A stretch of 64,000 bases of DNA from Umezawaea sp049997955 (GTDB lineage: Bacteria; Actinomycetota; Actinomycetes; Mycobacteriales; Pseudonocardiaceae): the NCBI GenBank assembly GCA_049997955.1, contig JAEBDY010000009.1, forward strand, positions 310,001 through 374,000, given 5' to 3'. Below the pieces are notes generated by a model that did no database searches, was not told the DNA's origin, and saw nothing but the letters and a program-made list of their open reading frames with translations. Below, piece by piece: positions 32,405-39,971 of the stretch. The translations under genes were made by a program, and so were the position numbers. The stretch's first letter is position 1. Each line of letters starts with the position of its first letter.

Positions 32405-33013
32405 ATGAAGTCAGCAGTCTTCGCCACGCTAGCCCTGCTGCTCGCGACGAGCGCCCCGGCGTCCGCCGCACCGCACGCGATCACCTACCAGCTGAGGGCG
32501 ACCGCGCTCGGCCAGAGCGCGGAGTTCACCCTCGACCAACCCGTCGACGCGACCGCGCCGGAAGCGGTCGCGCCGGGCGGCACGGTCACCGCGGTCATCG
32601 ACCCGGCACCGAACAAGGTCCCCGCCGAAGCGGGCGGCTACACCGTGCGCGAGATCAAGACCATCACCCTGAGCCTGCCCGTTCCCGCGAACGCCACCTT
32701 CCAGTCGGCCACCGCCACCGGCGGCGCGGGCCTGGGCAGCGGCACCCCGACGATCGCCTTGTCCGGCGACGACGTGGTGCTGAGGATCGCGGGCCCGATC
32801 AAGGGCGGCGCCGACTTCGAACTGCCCACCATCACCCTCACGCTGACCGCGGGCGCCTCCGGCACCATCACCACCCAACTGGGAGGAACCAGCTACACCG
32901 CCCCCGGCCTCACCTTCACCGCGGGCATCACCGCCTTCGGCTTCCCGCTGGACGCCCCGGCCACCGGCTACCCGGACCCCAACCCGGTCCTGACGACCAC
33001 GACGATCGGCTGA
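32405..33013 (+). CDS. Secreted hypothetical protein (202 aa)
   Basis: A clear Sec signal peptide (MKSAVFATLALLLATSAPAS, cleavage after SAA) is followed by an all-beta, Ala/Gly/Thr-rich domain without cysteine (ITYQLRATALGQSAEFTLDQ, VLRIAGPIKGGADFELPTIT). It resembles small secreted immunoglobulin-like or cyclase-associated beta proteins of actinomycetes, but I cannot name the family. ATG at 32405 with GAGGAGAGGGA upstream; an in-frame upstream ATG (32372) would bury the signal peptide. Monocistronic, bounded by a promoter and a terminator. Confidence 0.78.
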   Translation: MKSAVFATLALLLATSAPASAAPHAITYQLRATALGQSAEFTLDQPVDATAPEAVAPGGTVTAVIDPAPNKVPAEAGGYTVREIKTITLSLPVPANATFQSATATGGAGLGSGTPTIALSGDDVVLRIAGPIKGGADFELPTITLTLTAGASGTITTQLGGTSYTAPGLTFTAGITAFGFPLDAPATGYPDPNPVLTTTTIG

Positions 33014-33019
33014 GCGCAC

Positions 33020-33051
33020 GCCGGGTGGAGTTCTCCGCAACTCCACCCGGC
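33020..33051 (+). terminator. Terminator after the secreted protein
   Basis: A 13-bp perfect stem (GCCGGGTGGAGTT at 33020-33032 with AACTCCACCCGGC at 33039-33051) and 6-nt loop CTCCGC begin seven bases after the stop codon. Confidence 0.8.
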
Positions 33052-33059
33052 TTCAGCGC

Positions 33060-33072
33060 GGACCACTGGTCC
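33060..33072. promoter_or_regulatory. Palindrome upstream of the DUF3800-like gene
   Basis: GGACCA-C-TGGTCC, perfect 6-1-6 dyad, 64 bp before the ATG at 33136. A related GTGGTCCAC occurs at about 33088-33096. Possibly an operator; the regulator is unknown. Confidence 0.35.
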
Positions 33073-33135
33073 AGCAAACAGTTTTGTGGTCCACCCCTTT
33101 GCCCTCCAGGCAAATCAGGCTGGGATCCTGTTCGG

Positions 33136-33717
33136 ATGCACATGTTCGTCGACGAGTCCGAACGCGGCAGCTACCTGCTCGCCGCCACCCTGCTCCCACC
33201 CCACTCCCTGCACCTCACCAGGACGATGCTGCGCGACATGCTGCCCGCCGGGTGCCGGCGACTGCACTTCAAGAACGAGAAGGAATCCAACCGGAAGCTG
33301 ATCGCCGCCAAGTTGGTCCGGAGTGGACAGTCGGTCCACATCTACCGGGGACGCGGTCCCGGAGAACAGGTTCGAGCCGCGCTGCTGCACCTGCTGGTGG
33401 CCGACGCCATCGACCACGGCGTGACGCGGCTCGTGCTGGACTCGCGCAACGCGGTGGCGAACGGGCGCGACCGGCTGACCATCGGCATCCACACGAAGGC
33501 GCACGCAGCGGGTTTGGTCTACGAGCACATCGAATCCTGGGTCGAGCCAGCCCTGTGGATCAGCGACGCCGTGGCCTGGTGCCACGGGGCGGGAGGTGAC
33601 TGGCAACGCCGGGTCAGCCCGATGGTGGCCACCGTGACGGACATCGGCACCCTGGAAAGCGCGAAGCCCAGGCAGCGACCGTCCGGACGCGTACCTGGGC
33701 TCACTTCCTTCCCCTAG
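33136..33717 (+). CDS. DUF3800-like protein (193 aa)
   Basis: Starts MHMFVDESERGSYLLAATLL: the F-V-D-E-S strand with its acidic pair is the opening of DUF3800-type, RNase H-like proteins. It continues with RRLHFKNEKESNRKLIAAKL, VRSGQSVHIYRGRGP, TRLVLDSRNAVANGRDRLTI, YEHIESWVEPALWISDAVAW and HGAGGDWQRRV. Conserved acidic residues at Asp7/Glu8, in LVLDSR and in ISDAVAW could form a metal site, so a nuclease function is possible but unproven. ATG at 33136 with GATCCT 6 nt upstream (leaderless type). Short solo genes of this type recur in Streptomyces and relatives. Confidence 0.72.
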   Translation: MHMFVDESERGSYLLAATLLPPHSLHLTRTMLRDMLPAGCRRLHFKNEKESNRKLIAAKLVRSGQSVHIYRGRGPGEQVRAALLHLLVADAIDHGVTRLVLDSRNAVANGRDRLTIGIHTKAHAAGLVYEHIESWVEPALWISDAVAWCHGAGGDWQRRVSPMVATVTDIGTLESAKPRQRPSGRVPGLTSFP

Positions 33718-33767
33718 CGGGAAAGGCTGAGCCGAGCATATCAGCCCACCGCGAGATGGGCACCTGC

Positions 33768-34232
33768 TTACTCGATCGTGTGACCACTCCGGTCCGCGTC
33801 CAGGTTCCGCACCAACCGGTTCATCACGTCCAACGCCACCCGCAACTCCTCCGCGCCAATGGTTTCGGTGATCCGGTTCGTCCACGCGTACTGGGCCTCC
33901 CGCAGGCTCTCCACCGCCGCGTGCCCCTCGGGGGTGGGCCGGAACAGCTTCGCCCGCCGGTGCGCCGGGTTCGGCAGGTACTCCGCCAACCCCTTGTCCA
34001 CCAACAGGTCCGCGATCCGCTGCACGCTCTGCCGCGCCAGCCCCATCTCGCGCGCGATGCCGGAGACCGTGAGCGGTTCGCGCAGCACCGCCCCGAGCAC
34101 CTGCCACCACGCCGCCGTCAGCCCCACCGGCTTGGTCATCACCTCGGCGGCCTCCAGGAAGCCGCCGTACAGCCGGAACGTCCGCATGACCACGTCGGTC
34201 AGCACGTCACCGGCCTCGCCGCGGGGCTCCAT
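33768..34232 (-). CDS. MarR-family transcriptional regulator
   Basis: 154 residues. The winged helix-turn-helix is complete: GLTAAWWQVLGAVLREPLTV, SGIAREMGLARQSVQRIADL (recognition helix) and LLVDKGLAEYLPNPAHRRAK with the wing Asp/Arg, then FRPTPEGHAAVESLREAQYA. It is the second gene after the DJ-1/PfpI-like gene (start/stop TGATG). It very likely binds the two TGACAG-N4-CTGTCA sites in the promoter of this pair (inference from position and symmetry). Inducer unknown. Confidence 0.92.
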   Translation of the reverse strand: MEPRGEAGDVLTDVVMRTFRLYGGFLEAAEVMTKPVGLTAAWWQVLGAVLREPLTVSGIAREMGLARQSVQRIADLLVDKGLAEYLPNPAHRRAKLFRPTPEGHAAVESLREAQYAWTNRITETIGAEELRVALDVMNRLVRNLDADRSGHTIE

Positions 34233-34852
34233 CAGGACGTGGCCGCCATCAGCTTGCCGAACCACGACGGGTCTCCGGTGCTGAACAGCCCGTACCAGGC
34301 CTCCAGCACCTCGGGCGAGTACAGGTCCAGCTCGGCGAAGATCTCGCGGGCGAACTCGACGGGGCTCGCCGCGCCCGCCGTGATGAGGCCGCGGTCGGTC
34401 CAGGCCCGCGCGACCCGGAACCGGGCGGTGCCGCCGTAGCCGGGCGTGTGGGCCAACTGCTCGACGGCGTTGCCGGTGTGGTCGTAGGAGTCGAGCAGGC
34501 CTTCGACCGCCAGGCCGATCGTGGCCCCGCAGATCGCCGCGACGGGCACGCCGGCGTCGAGGAACCTCCGGGCCGCGGCTGCGAACGGCGCGAGCGAGCC
34601 GGTGGGCCACGAGTCGGCGCCGGGCAGGATCAGCATGGCGCTGTCGGTCGGGTCAAGGTCGGCCAGCACGGTGTCCGGGGTGATGCGCAGCCCTCCCGAG
34701 GAGGTGACCGTGTCGAAGGTCAGGCCCACCGTGCGGATCTCGTAGCGGCCCGGCGTCCGCTGCCAGTCGGGGGAGTTGATGCCCGCCGTGGCGAACCCGA
34801 ACTCCCAGTCGGCCAGCGTGTCGTAAACCGCGAGGTGCACCGTGGATTTCAT
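34232..34852 (-). CDS. DJ-1/PfpI-family (type 1 glutamine amidotransferase-like) protein
   Basis: 206 residues. The flavodoxin-like fold opens with VHLAVYDTLADWEFGFATAG, includes LILPGADSW and the nucleophile elbow PVAAICGATIGLAVEGLLDS with Cys108, followed by RARFRVARAWTDRGLITAGA-type strands. The Cys elbow without the His-Asp pattern of amidotransferases points to the ThiJ/DJ-1 stress or glyoxalase-III group. The ATG at 34852 lies inside an operator copy. Co-transcribed with the MarR regulator, so probably induced by an electrophile or phenolic compound (inference). Confidence 0.87.
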   Translation of the reverse strand: MKSTVHLAVYDTLADWEFGFATAGINSPDWQRTPGRYEIRTVGLTFDTVTSSGGLRITPDTVLADLDPTDSAMLILPGADSWPTGSLAPFAAAARRFLDAGVPVAAICGATIGLAVEGLLDSYDHTGNAVEQLAHTPGYGGTARFRVARAWTDRGLITAGAASPVEFAREIFAELDLYSPEVLEAWYGLFSTGDPSWFGKLMAATS

Positions 34853-34887
34853 GACAGCAGACTGTCATCTTGACAGCATTCTGTCAA
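34852..34887. promoter_or_regulatory. Two MarR-type operators
   Basis: TGACAG-CAGA-CTGTCA (34852-34867) and TTGACAG-CATT-CTGTCAA (34870-34887). Both are perfect dyads with the same half-site, with centres 19 bp apart. The first touches the DJ-1 start codon. The second lies at the -35 position of the divergent enoyl-CoA hydratase promoter, so one regulator could control both directions. Confidence 0.8.
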
Positions 34888-34901
34888 TTGAGGCGGGATC
34901 G

Positions 34902-34907
34902 TAGAGT
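34902..34907 (+). promoter_or_regulatory. Leaderless -10 element of the enoyl-CoA hydratase gene
   Basis: TAGAGT (TANNNT) ends 6 nt before the ATG at 34914, the spacing expected for a leaderless transcript. No Shine-Dalgarno sequence is present. Confidence 0.65.
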
Positions 34908-34913
34908 GCGGGC

Positions 34914-35687
34914 ATGGCAGACGAGCTGGTCCACTACGAGGTGCGGCGTGGCATCGCGACGATCACGCTGGACTCCCCCCACAACCGCAACGCGCTCTCG
35001 GCGCGGCTGCGAGGTGAACTGACCGCGCACCTGAAGGCCGCGGTGGCCGACGACGCCGTGCGGGTCGTCGTGCTGAGCCACACGGGAACCGTGTTCTGCT
35101 CCGGCATGGACCTCAAGGAAGCGGGCGGCACGAGCGCGAACCAGCAGGGGGTGAACGAGTTCCCGGCGATCCTGGAGCAGATCTGGACGAGCCCGAAGCC
35201 GGTCGTCGCCCGACTGGCCGGGCCCGCGCGGGCGGGTGGTGTGGGGATCGTGGCGGCCTGCGACATCGCGGTCGCCGCCGACCACGCGACGTTCGCGTTC
35301 ACCGAGGTGCGCATCGGGGTCGTGCCCGCGGTCATCTCCGTGACGGTGCTGCCCCGGCTGCTCCCCCGTGCCGCGCACGAGCTGTTCCTCACCGGCGAGG
35401 GGTTCGACGCGGCCAAGGCGAAGGAGATCGGGCTGATCAACTCGTCGGTGCCCGCCGACCGGCTGGACGCCGAGGTGCTGCGGTACACCGACATGCTGGC
35501 GCTGGGTGCGCCGAACGCGCTGGCCGCGACGAAGCGGATGCTCCAGCAGCCGCGCCGGTCGAACCTCGGCGAGGTGTTCGCCGACATGCTGGAGCTGTCC
35601 GCGCGGCACTTCGGCGGTCCGGAGGGCCAGGAGGGCATCTCCGCGTTCGTCGAGAAGCGCAAGCCCTCCTGGGTTCCCGCCGACTGA
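34914..35687 (+). CDS. Enoyl-CoA hydratase/isomerase-family protein
   Basis: 257 residues, crotonase fold. Visible are VRRGIATITLDSPHNRNALS (residues about 8-27), the first oxyanion segment VFCSGMDLKEAGG (about 60-72), the second GPARAGGVGIVAACDIAVAA (about 102-121), and the C-terminal helix pattern. In place of the Glu pair of true hydratases the segment TFAFTEVRIGVVPAVISVTV keeps one Glu, so hydratase, isomerase or another crotonase activity is possible. Divergent from the DJ-1/MarR pair and sharing its operator region. Confidence 0.9.
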   Translation: MADELVHYEVRRGIATITLDSPHNRNALSARLRGELTAHLKAAVADDAVRVVVLSHTGTVFCSGMDLKEAGGTSANQQGVNEFPAILEQIWTSPKPVVARLAGPARAGGVGIVAACDIAVAADHATFAFTEVRIGVVPAVISVTVLPRLLPRAAHELFLTGEGFDAAKAKEIGLINSSVPADRLDAEVLRYTDMLALGAPNALAATKRMLQQPRRSNLGEVFADMLELSARHFGGPEGQEGISAFVEKRKPSWVPAD

Positions 35688-35690
35688 GCC

Positions 35691-36104
35691 TCAGAACCAG
35701 CCGGTGCACTCGATGCGCCCCTGCGAGGACCCGCAGGCGCGCATCAGCCGGTTGTCGTTCTTGAACGCGTCGGTGTGCTTGCTGCCGTCGTGGTCGATGC
35801 GGGTGTAGCCGAGGAAGCCCTGGTACTCGGACCCGTCCGGCTTGCGGCGGTCGGTCCAGACCTCCTCACCGCTCGTCCCGCTGGAGATGCGCCCCCAGGC
35901 GCACTGCGTCTTGTTCGACGCGCGGAGTTCGACGACCCGGCCGGTCGCCATGACGACCGGGTTGTCGCCGTCGGCGACGTCGAACGGCGTGATGGGCCGC
36001 TCGTGGTCGCAGCCCGGCTCGGAGGTCGCGGAGGCCGGGGCGGCGCCGAGCGCGGCGATCGTGAAGGCGGTGGTCAGCACGGCGACGAGGCGAAGCGGAT
36101 TCAT
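35691..36104 (-). CDS. Secreted DUF2690-like protein (137 aa)
   Basis: A Sec signal peptide (MNPLRLVAVLTTAFTIAALG, cleavage after ASA) is followed by a small domain with four cysteines: EPGCDHERPITP, ELRASNKTQCAWGRI, MRACGSSQGRIECTGWF. The E-L-R-x-S...C-A-W-G-R-I core resembles DUF2690, a family of short secreted actinobacterial proteins of unknown role. ATG at 36104; longer frames upstream run through the methyltransferase. Convergent with the enoyl-CoA hydratase, three bases apart. Confidence 0.77.
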   Translation of the reverse strand: MNPLRLVAVLTTAFTIAALGAAPASATSEPGCDHERPITPFDVADGDNPVVMATGRVVELRASNKTQCAWGRISSGTSGEEVWTDRRKPDGSEYQGFLGYTRIDHDGSKHTDAFKNDNRLMRACGSSQGRIECTGWF

Positions 36105-36160
36105 GGGACGACACTGTCCAGGCTGCTCCGCGCTTCCGCCCGCCGACCGAGATCGCGCCG

Positions 36161-36796
36161 TTACCGGGACGCCCGGTAGTGGGCGAAGCCGCCCATGACC
36201 GACTTCCCGCGAGCCACTTCGACGGCGTCGACCAGACCCGCCTCGACCATCAACGCCCGCACGGTCCCGCCGGGCGAGTGGCCGTGCCCGTGACCGCGCT
36301 TCGGCCTGAGCAGCCGGTGCAGCGGCGCGGGCTCCTGGTGGTCGAAGTCGAGCAGGTGCAGGCTGCCGCCCGGTGCGAGCACCCGGTGGACCTCGCGGAG
36401 CGCGTCGATCTTCTGGGCGCCCGGCAGGTGGTGGAACATGAACGACGACAGCACCCGGTCGACGCTCCCGTCGGCGTACGGGAGCTGGTCGGCGAAACCC
36501 CGGTCGAGCTGGATCCCCACCCCCGCGCGGGCCGCCTTGCGCCGGGCGAGCGCGAGCGCCTCCGGGTCGGGGTCGAGGCCGATCAGCGTCGCTCCTGGTG
36601 CCACCCGCCCGGCCAGCACCAGGACGTTGCCGGTGCCGCACCCGATCTCCAGCACGGTCCCGCCGGGCGGCAGGCCCGCTTGCGCCACGAGCTGCCACTG
36701 GGCGTCCTTGGCGCCCAAGAGCGTGGTGAACACGTCGTAGAACGGCAGCAGCGAGCGCTTGCCCATCGCGGGCAGGTAGGCGCGGTCGGTGGTCAC
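36161..36796 (-). CDS. Class I SAM-dependent methyltransferase
   Basis: 211 residues. SAM-binding motif I VLEIGCGTGNVLVLAGRVAP (about residues 50-69), acidic loop LIGLDPDPEALALARRKAAR, GFADQLPYADGSVDRVLSSF (motif II region) and LREVHRVLAPGGSLHLLDFD (motif III) are all present, as in UbiE/Methyltransf_11 proteins. A histidine-rich stretch (KRGHGHGHSPGG, about residue 175) is unusual and might bind metal. It is divergent from an AraC regulator with 86 bp between; co-regulation is likely. Confidence 0.9.
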   Translation of the reverse strand: MTTDRAYLPAMGKRSLLPFYDVFTTLLGAKDAQWQLVAQAGLPPGGTVLEIGCGTGNVLVLAGRVAPGATLIGLDPDPEALALARRKAARAGVGIQLDRGFADQLPYADGSVDRVLSSFMFHHLPGAQKIDALREVHRVLAPGGSLHLLDFDHQEPAPLHRLLRPKRGHGHGHSPGGTVRALMVEAGLVDAVEVARGKSVMGGFAHYRASR

Positions 36797-36882
36797 GGTG
36801 CTCTCCCAGGAACGAAGTTCGGCTGATGACTGCTAGCCTCCCAATGCCCTGAACTGCCAACAAGTGACGAAGTGCGGCTCTG

Positions 36883-37815
36883 ATGGCACATTCTTCCGAT
36901 CGCGCCGACCTGCCGCGCCCGACGCGCCTCAACGCCCAGGGCGTTCCGCTGGTCGACTACGTCCGGACCGCCGGGCTGCCCTCGGTGTCGGTCGAGCACT
37001 GGGTGGGCCGCGACGCGCGGGACCACACGTCCTCGCTGGGCACGCACGCCCACGACTTCCTCGTGCTGTTCTACGTCGAGAGCGGCGAGGGCGTGCTGCG
37101 CGTGGACGGCCAGGACTGGGGACTCGCGGCAGGCGACGTGTTCGTCATCGCCCCCGGCGCGGTGATCACCCCCGGCCACGACAGCCAGAGCGAGACGGGT
37201 GAGACGTGGGCGGTGTTCTTCCCGGCCGAGGCGGTCGACCCGGCGGTCTCGGCGTCCCTGGTCTCGTGGCGCACCCACCCGCTGCTGTCCCCGTTCATCG
37301 GCGGCAACCGCGGCGGCGGCCGGCGCTTCCGCGTGCCGCCGGACGACCGGGCGGCGTGGTCGGCGCTCCTCACCGACCTGGACGCCGAACTGGGCGGCAG
37401 GCTGGACGGCTACGCGGACGCGACCCGCGCCCACCTGACGCTGCTGCTCGTGCGGCTCGGCAGGCTCCAGGTCGACCTGCCCGGCGACGCGGGCGTGGAA
37501 CCCCTGCTCGCTGCGGTCTTCGAGGTCGTGGAGAACCGGTACCACGAGCCGATCTCGCTGCGGGACGTCGCGGACTCGGTCGGGCTGACGACCGGGCACC
37601 TCACCACCGTCGTCGGCAAGCGCACCGGGCGCACGGTGCAGCAGTGGATCACCGAGCGCCGGATGCGGGAGGCGCGGCGACTGCTGGCCGACACGGACCT
37701 GAGCATCGGCGAGGTCGCGCACCGGGTCGGCTACCGCGAGGCGGGCTACTTCGTCCGCCGGTTCCGCACCGCGCACGGCGTGACGCCCATGGCGTGGCGG
37801 CGGGCGGGCCGCTAG
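36883..37815 (+). CDS. AraC-family transcriptional regulator with N-terminal cupin
   Basis: 310 residues. The cupin sensor (SSLGTHAHDFLVLFYVESGE, residues about 48-67; LAAGDVFVIAPGAVITPGHD) is followed by two helix-turn-helix motifs: ISLRDVADSVGLTTGHLTTV with GKRTGRTVQQWITERRMREA, and LSIGEVAHRVGYREAGYFVR with RFRTAHGVTPMAWRR. It probably senses a small molecule with the cupin and activates the divergent methyltransferase or distant genes (inference). ATG at 36883. Confidence 0.93.
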   Translation: MAHSSDRADLPRPTRLNAQGVPLVDYVRTAGLPSVSVEHWVGRDARDHTSSLGTHAHDFLVLFYVESGEGVLRVDGQDWGLAAGDVFVIAPGAVITPGHDSQSETGETWAVFFPAEAVDPAVSASLVSWRTHPLLSPFIGGNRGGGRRFRVPPDDRAAWSALLTDLDAELGGRLDGYADATRAHLTLLLVRLGRLQVDLPGDAGVEPLLAAVFEVVENRYHEPISLRDVADSVGLTTGHLTTVVGKRTGRTVQQWITERRMREARRLLADTDLSIGEVAHRVGYREAGYFVRRFRTAHGVTPMAWRRAGR

Positions 37816-38157
37816 TCAGTCGGCGCGGACGACCGTCAGCACGCGGTCGCCGAGGTCCGCGGTGCGCCGCACGGCGTCGTCCAGCACGGCGTTCACGCTC
37901 TCGCTGCCGCGCGGGTCGCGGCGGGCCAGTTCGGCGGAACGCGGCCAGATCAGCACGTGCTCGCCCGGTGGCAGCCACGACAGGTCGGTCAGCGAGTCGT
38001 GGAGGGCGTCCAGGTTGTGCCCGAACCACTCCGGGAACGACAGCGCGGCGGCGATGGCCTCGATGGCCTCGTGCCGGGACGTGATGGTGTCGCCGCGCAG
38101 CACGTGCGGGTGCGCGCCGCGCTCACGGGCCGCCTCCACGGCCTCCTGGACGGTCAT
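37816..38157 (-). CDS. Barstar-family ribonuclease inhibitor
   Basis: 113 residues. The barstar fold is clear: EAARERGAHPHVLRGDTITS, then the core ITSRHEAIEAIAAALSFPEW, FGHNLDALHDSLTDLSWLPP and a final strand DRVLTVVRAD. The F-P-x-W-F-G-x-N-L-D-A-L segment supplies the helix and loop that plug a barnase active site. Its ATG overlaps the stop of the barnase-like gene (ATGA), so toxin and inhibitor are translated together. It is cytosolic and protects the producer. Confidence 0.93.
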   Translation of the reverse strand: MTVQEAVEAARERGAHPHVLRGDTITSRHEAIEAIAAALSFPEWFGHNLDALHDSLTDLSWLPPGEHVLIWPRSAELARRDPRGSESVNAVLDDAVRRTADLGDRVLTVVRAD

Positions 38158-38633
38158 TTGCGCACGTCCACGACGACGAAGGAGTCGTAGTGGTCGGAGG
38201 TGTAGTAGACCTCCGACTCGTCCCCGGTGATCAGCCGCCGCGCGCCGCGGTCCGGGCTGCCGGGAGTCGGCACCGTGTACTCCTTGTAGTACGCGCCCGA
38301 CTTGGCGGGCAGGCGCTTCTCGCGGTTCTGGAACTGGACCCCGTCGTTGCGCGGGTACGGGAACGGCCCGTTCTTCTCGATCAGCTTCCACGTGTCGGCG
38401 GCCTGCGCGGGCAGGCTCGACAGGGGTTTGACCTCCAGGCCGGATCCCGTGCCGGCCACCGCGCCGCCGGGCGCGGCCGACGTGGACCTCCCCGGAGCGG
38501 ACGGCTTGGCCGACGACGAGGTCGACCCGGTCGACGGGGTGGAGGAGGACGTCAGGTCCTTGAAGACCCACCCGAAGACGACCAGGGCGATCAGACCAAC
38601 GAGCGCGACGGAAAGGCGCCTACCAGGAGTCAC
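38154..38633 (-). CDS. Membrane-anchored or secreted barnase-type ribonuclease
   Basis: 159 residues. An N-terminal hydrophobic segment (LSVALVGLIALVVFGWVF, residues 7-24) is followed by a 45-residue Ser/Thr/Pro/Gly linker and a guanyl-specific RNase domain: FPYPRNDGVQFQNREKRLP, AYYKEYTVPTPGSPDRGARR, LITG...EVYYTSDHYDSFVVVD. Catalytic Glu118 and His148 match barnase Glu73 and His102, with an arginine in DRGARR between. The anchor is not followed by an obvious signal-peptidase site, so the enzyme may stay tethered outside the membrane. The cognate barstar follows with an ATGA overlap. Confidence 0.9.
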   Translation of the reverse strand: MTPGRRLSVALVGLIALVVFGWVFKDLTSSSTPSTGSTSSSAKPSAPGRSTSAAPGGAVAGTGSGLEVKPLSSLPAQAADTWKLIEKNGPFPYPRNDGVQFQNREKRLPAKSGAYYKEYTVPTPGSPDRGARRLITGDESEVYYTSDHYDSFVVVDVRK

Positions 38634-38642
38634 CGGGTCAGC

Positions 38643-38894
38643 CTACGAACCGCCGCCGATGTGCAGCGTGCGGGGCTCTCGGACGTCGGTCGGCAGCGCC
38701 CCGACCGGTGGTTCGGCGTCCTTGTGCGGCGTCACGCGGGCCGACGCGCGGTCGACCACGCGGTCGATGAGCCGGGCCGCGAACAGGCAGAGGGGCAGCA
38801 TCAACCCCATCATCAGTGGGAACTGCAGCACGAAGGGCAACTGGGTCAGCCACAGCTCGACCCCGTCCCACCACCGCGCGATCCCCTCCGGCAC
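38643..38894 (-). CDS. Small membrane protein (83 aa)
   Basis: Begins VPEGIARWWDGVELWLTQLP, then a hydrophobic helix FVLQFPLMMGLMLPLCLFAA (residues about 21-40), then a basic cytoplasmic tail (RLIDRVVDRASARVTPHKDA). One transmembrane segment, no known domain; similar short proteins are widespread in actinobacteria. The GTG at 38894 lies 7 nt after TAGGCT (read on the minus strand, 38907-38902), indicating a leaderless message. It sits 9 bp upstream of the barnase-like gene and may share its transcript. Confidence 0.75.
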   Translation of the reverse strand: MPEGIARWWDGVELWLTQLPFVLQFPLMMGLMLPLCLFAARLIDRVVDRASARVTPHKDAEPPVGALPTDVREPRTLHIGGGS

Positions 38895-38951
38895 ACCGCC
38901 GAGCCTAGTCCGGTGACGCGCCTCACCGCAGACCGACCTGGTCAGCTGGGT

Positions 38952-38957
38952 TATGTT
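38952..38957 (+). promoter_or_regulatory. Leaderless -10 element for the dehydrogenase gene
   Basis: TATGTT (TANNNT) ends 6 nt before the ATG at 38964; no Shine-Dalgarno sequence is present. Confidence 0.65.
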
Positions 38958-38963
38958 CCGTGC

Positions 38964-39929
38964 ATGTTCGCCGTCTACGCAGCCGAGCCGAGCCCGCAGG
39001 ACCCCCTTGCCGCGTTGCGGGTGGGTGAGCGTCCCGAGCCGGAGGTCCCGGACGGCTGGGTACGGGTGGGGGTGCGCGCGGCCAGCCTGAACATGCACGA
39101 CCTGTGGACGTTGCGGGGTGTCGGCATCAAGGCCGACCGGTTTCCGATGGTCCTGGGCTGCGACGGCGCGGGAGTGCTCGACGACGGCACCGAGGTCGTG
39201 CTGCACTCCGTGATCGGCGATCCGGAGTGGTCCGGCGACGAGACCCTCGACCCCGGCCGCACCCTGCTGACCGAGAAGCACCAGGGCACGTTCGCGGACC
39301 ACGTGGTCGTCCCGAAGCGCAACGCGCTGGCCAAGCCCATCGGGCTGTCGTTCGCCGAAGCGGCGTGCATGGGCACGGCGTGGCTGACCGCGTACCGGAT
39401 GCTGTTCGTGAAGTCAGGGCTGCGCCCCGGTCAGACGATGCTCGTGCAGGGCGCGTCCGGCGGGGTGTCGACGGCGCTGGTGCAGTTGGGCCGGGCCGCC
39501 GGGTACCGGGTGTGGGTGACCGGGCGGACCGAGGAGAAGCGGGCGCTCGCCGAGTCGCTGGGCGCGCACGCCTCCTTCGAGTCCGGCGCGCGGCTGCCCG
39601 AGCGGGTGGACGCGGTGTTCGAGACCGTCGGCAAGGCGACCTGGTCGCACTCGATGAAGTCGCTCAAGCCGGGCGGCATCGTGGTGATCTCGGGCGCCAC
39701 CAGCGGCGACGCGTCGGCCGCCGAGTTGCAGCGGCTGTTCTTCCTCCAGCTGCGGGTGGTCGGCTCGACCATGGGCACGCGCGAGGAACTGGGCGACCTG
39801 CTGGCGTTCTGCGCCCTCAACGACCTCAGGCCGCGGATCGGCCTGGAGCTGCCGATGGAGCGCGCCGAGGAGGGTCTGCGGTCGATGCTCGACGGCGAGA
39901 CGTCCGGCAAGATCGTCTTCACCAGGTAG
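38964..39929 (+). CDS. Zinc-type medium-chain dehydrogenase/quinone oxidoreductase
   Basis: 321 residues. The MDR fold has an N-terminal GroES-like part (VRVGVRAASLNMHDLWTLRG, FPMVLGCDGAGVLDDGTEVV) and a Rossmann domain with LVQGASGGVSTALVQLGRAA (residues about 156-175; the A-S-G-G-V-S loop). The structural-zinc cysteines and the catalytic Cys/His of alcohol dehydrogenases are missing, so it belongs to the zinc-independent quinone-oxidoreductase branch. NADPH use is likely. Substrate unknown. Confidence 0.9.
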   Translation: MFAVYAAEPSPQDPLAALRVGERPEPEVPDGWVRVGVRAASLNMHDLWTLRGVGIKADRFPMVLGCDGAGVLDDGTEVVLHSVIGDPEWSGDETLDPGRTLLTEKHQGTFADHVVVPKRNALAKPIGLSFAEAACMGTAWLTAYRMLFVKSGLRPGQTMLVQGASGGVSTALVQLGRAAGYRVWVTGRTEEKRALAESLGAHASFESGARLPERVDAVFETVGKATWSHSMKSLKPGGIVVISGATSGDASAAELQRLFFLQLRVVGSTMGTREELGDLLAFCALNDLRPRIGLELPMERAEEGLRSMLDGETSGKIVFTR

Positions 39930-39932
39930 GCA

Positions 39933-39968
39933 GCTCGTGCGCGCCCTCCGCGGAGGGCGCGCACGAGC
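39933..39968. terminator. 36-bp perfect palindromic bidirectional terminator
   Basis: GCTCGTGCGCGCCCTCCG (39933-39950) is followed without spacer by its exact reverse complement (39951-39968). It lies between two convergent genes, four bases from each stop. Confidence 0.85.
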
Positions 39969-39971
39969 CGG

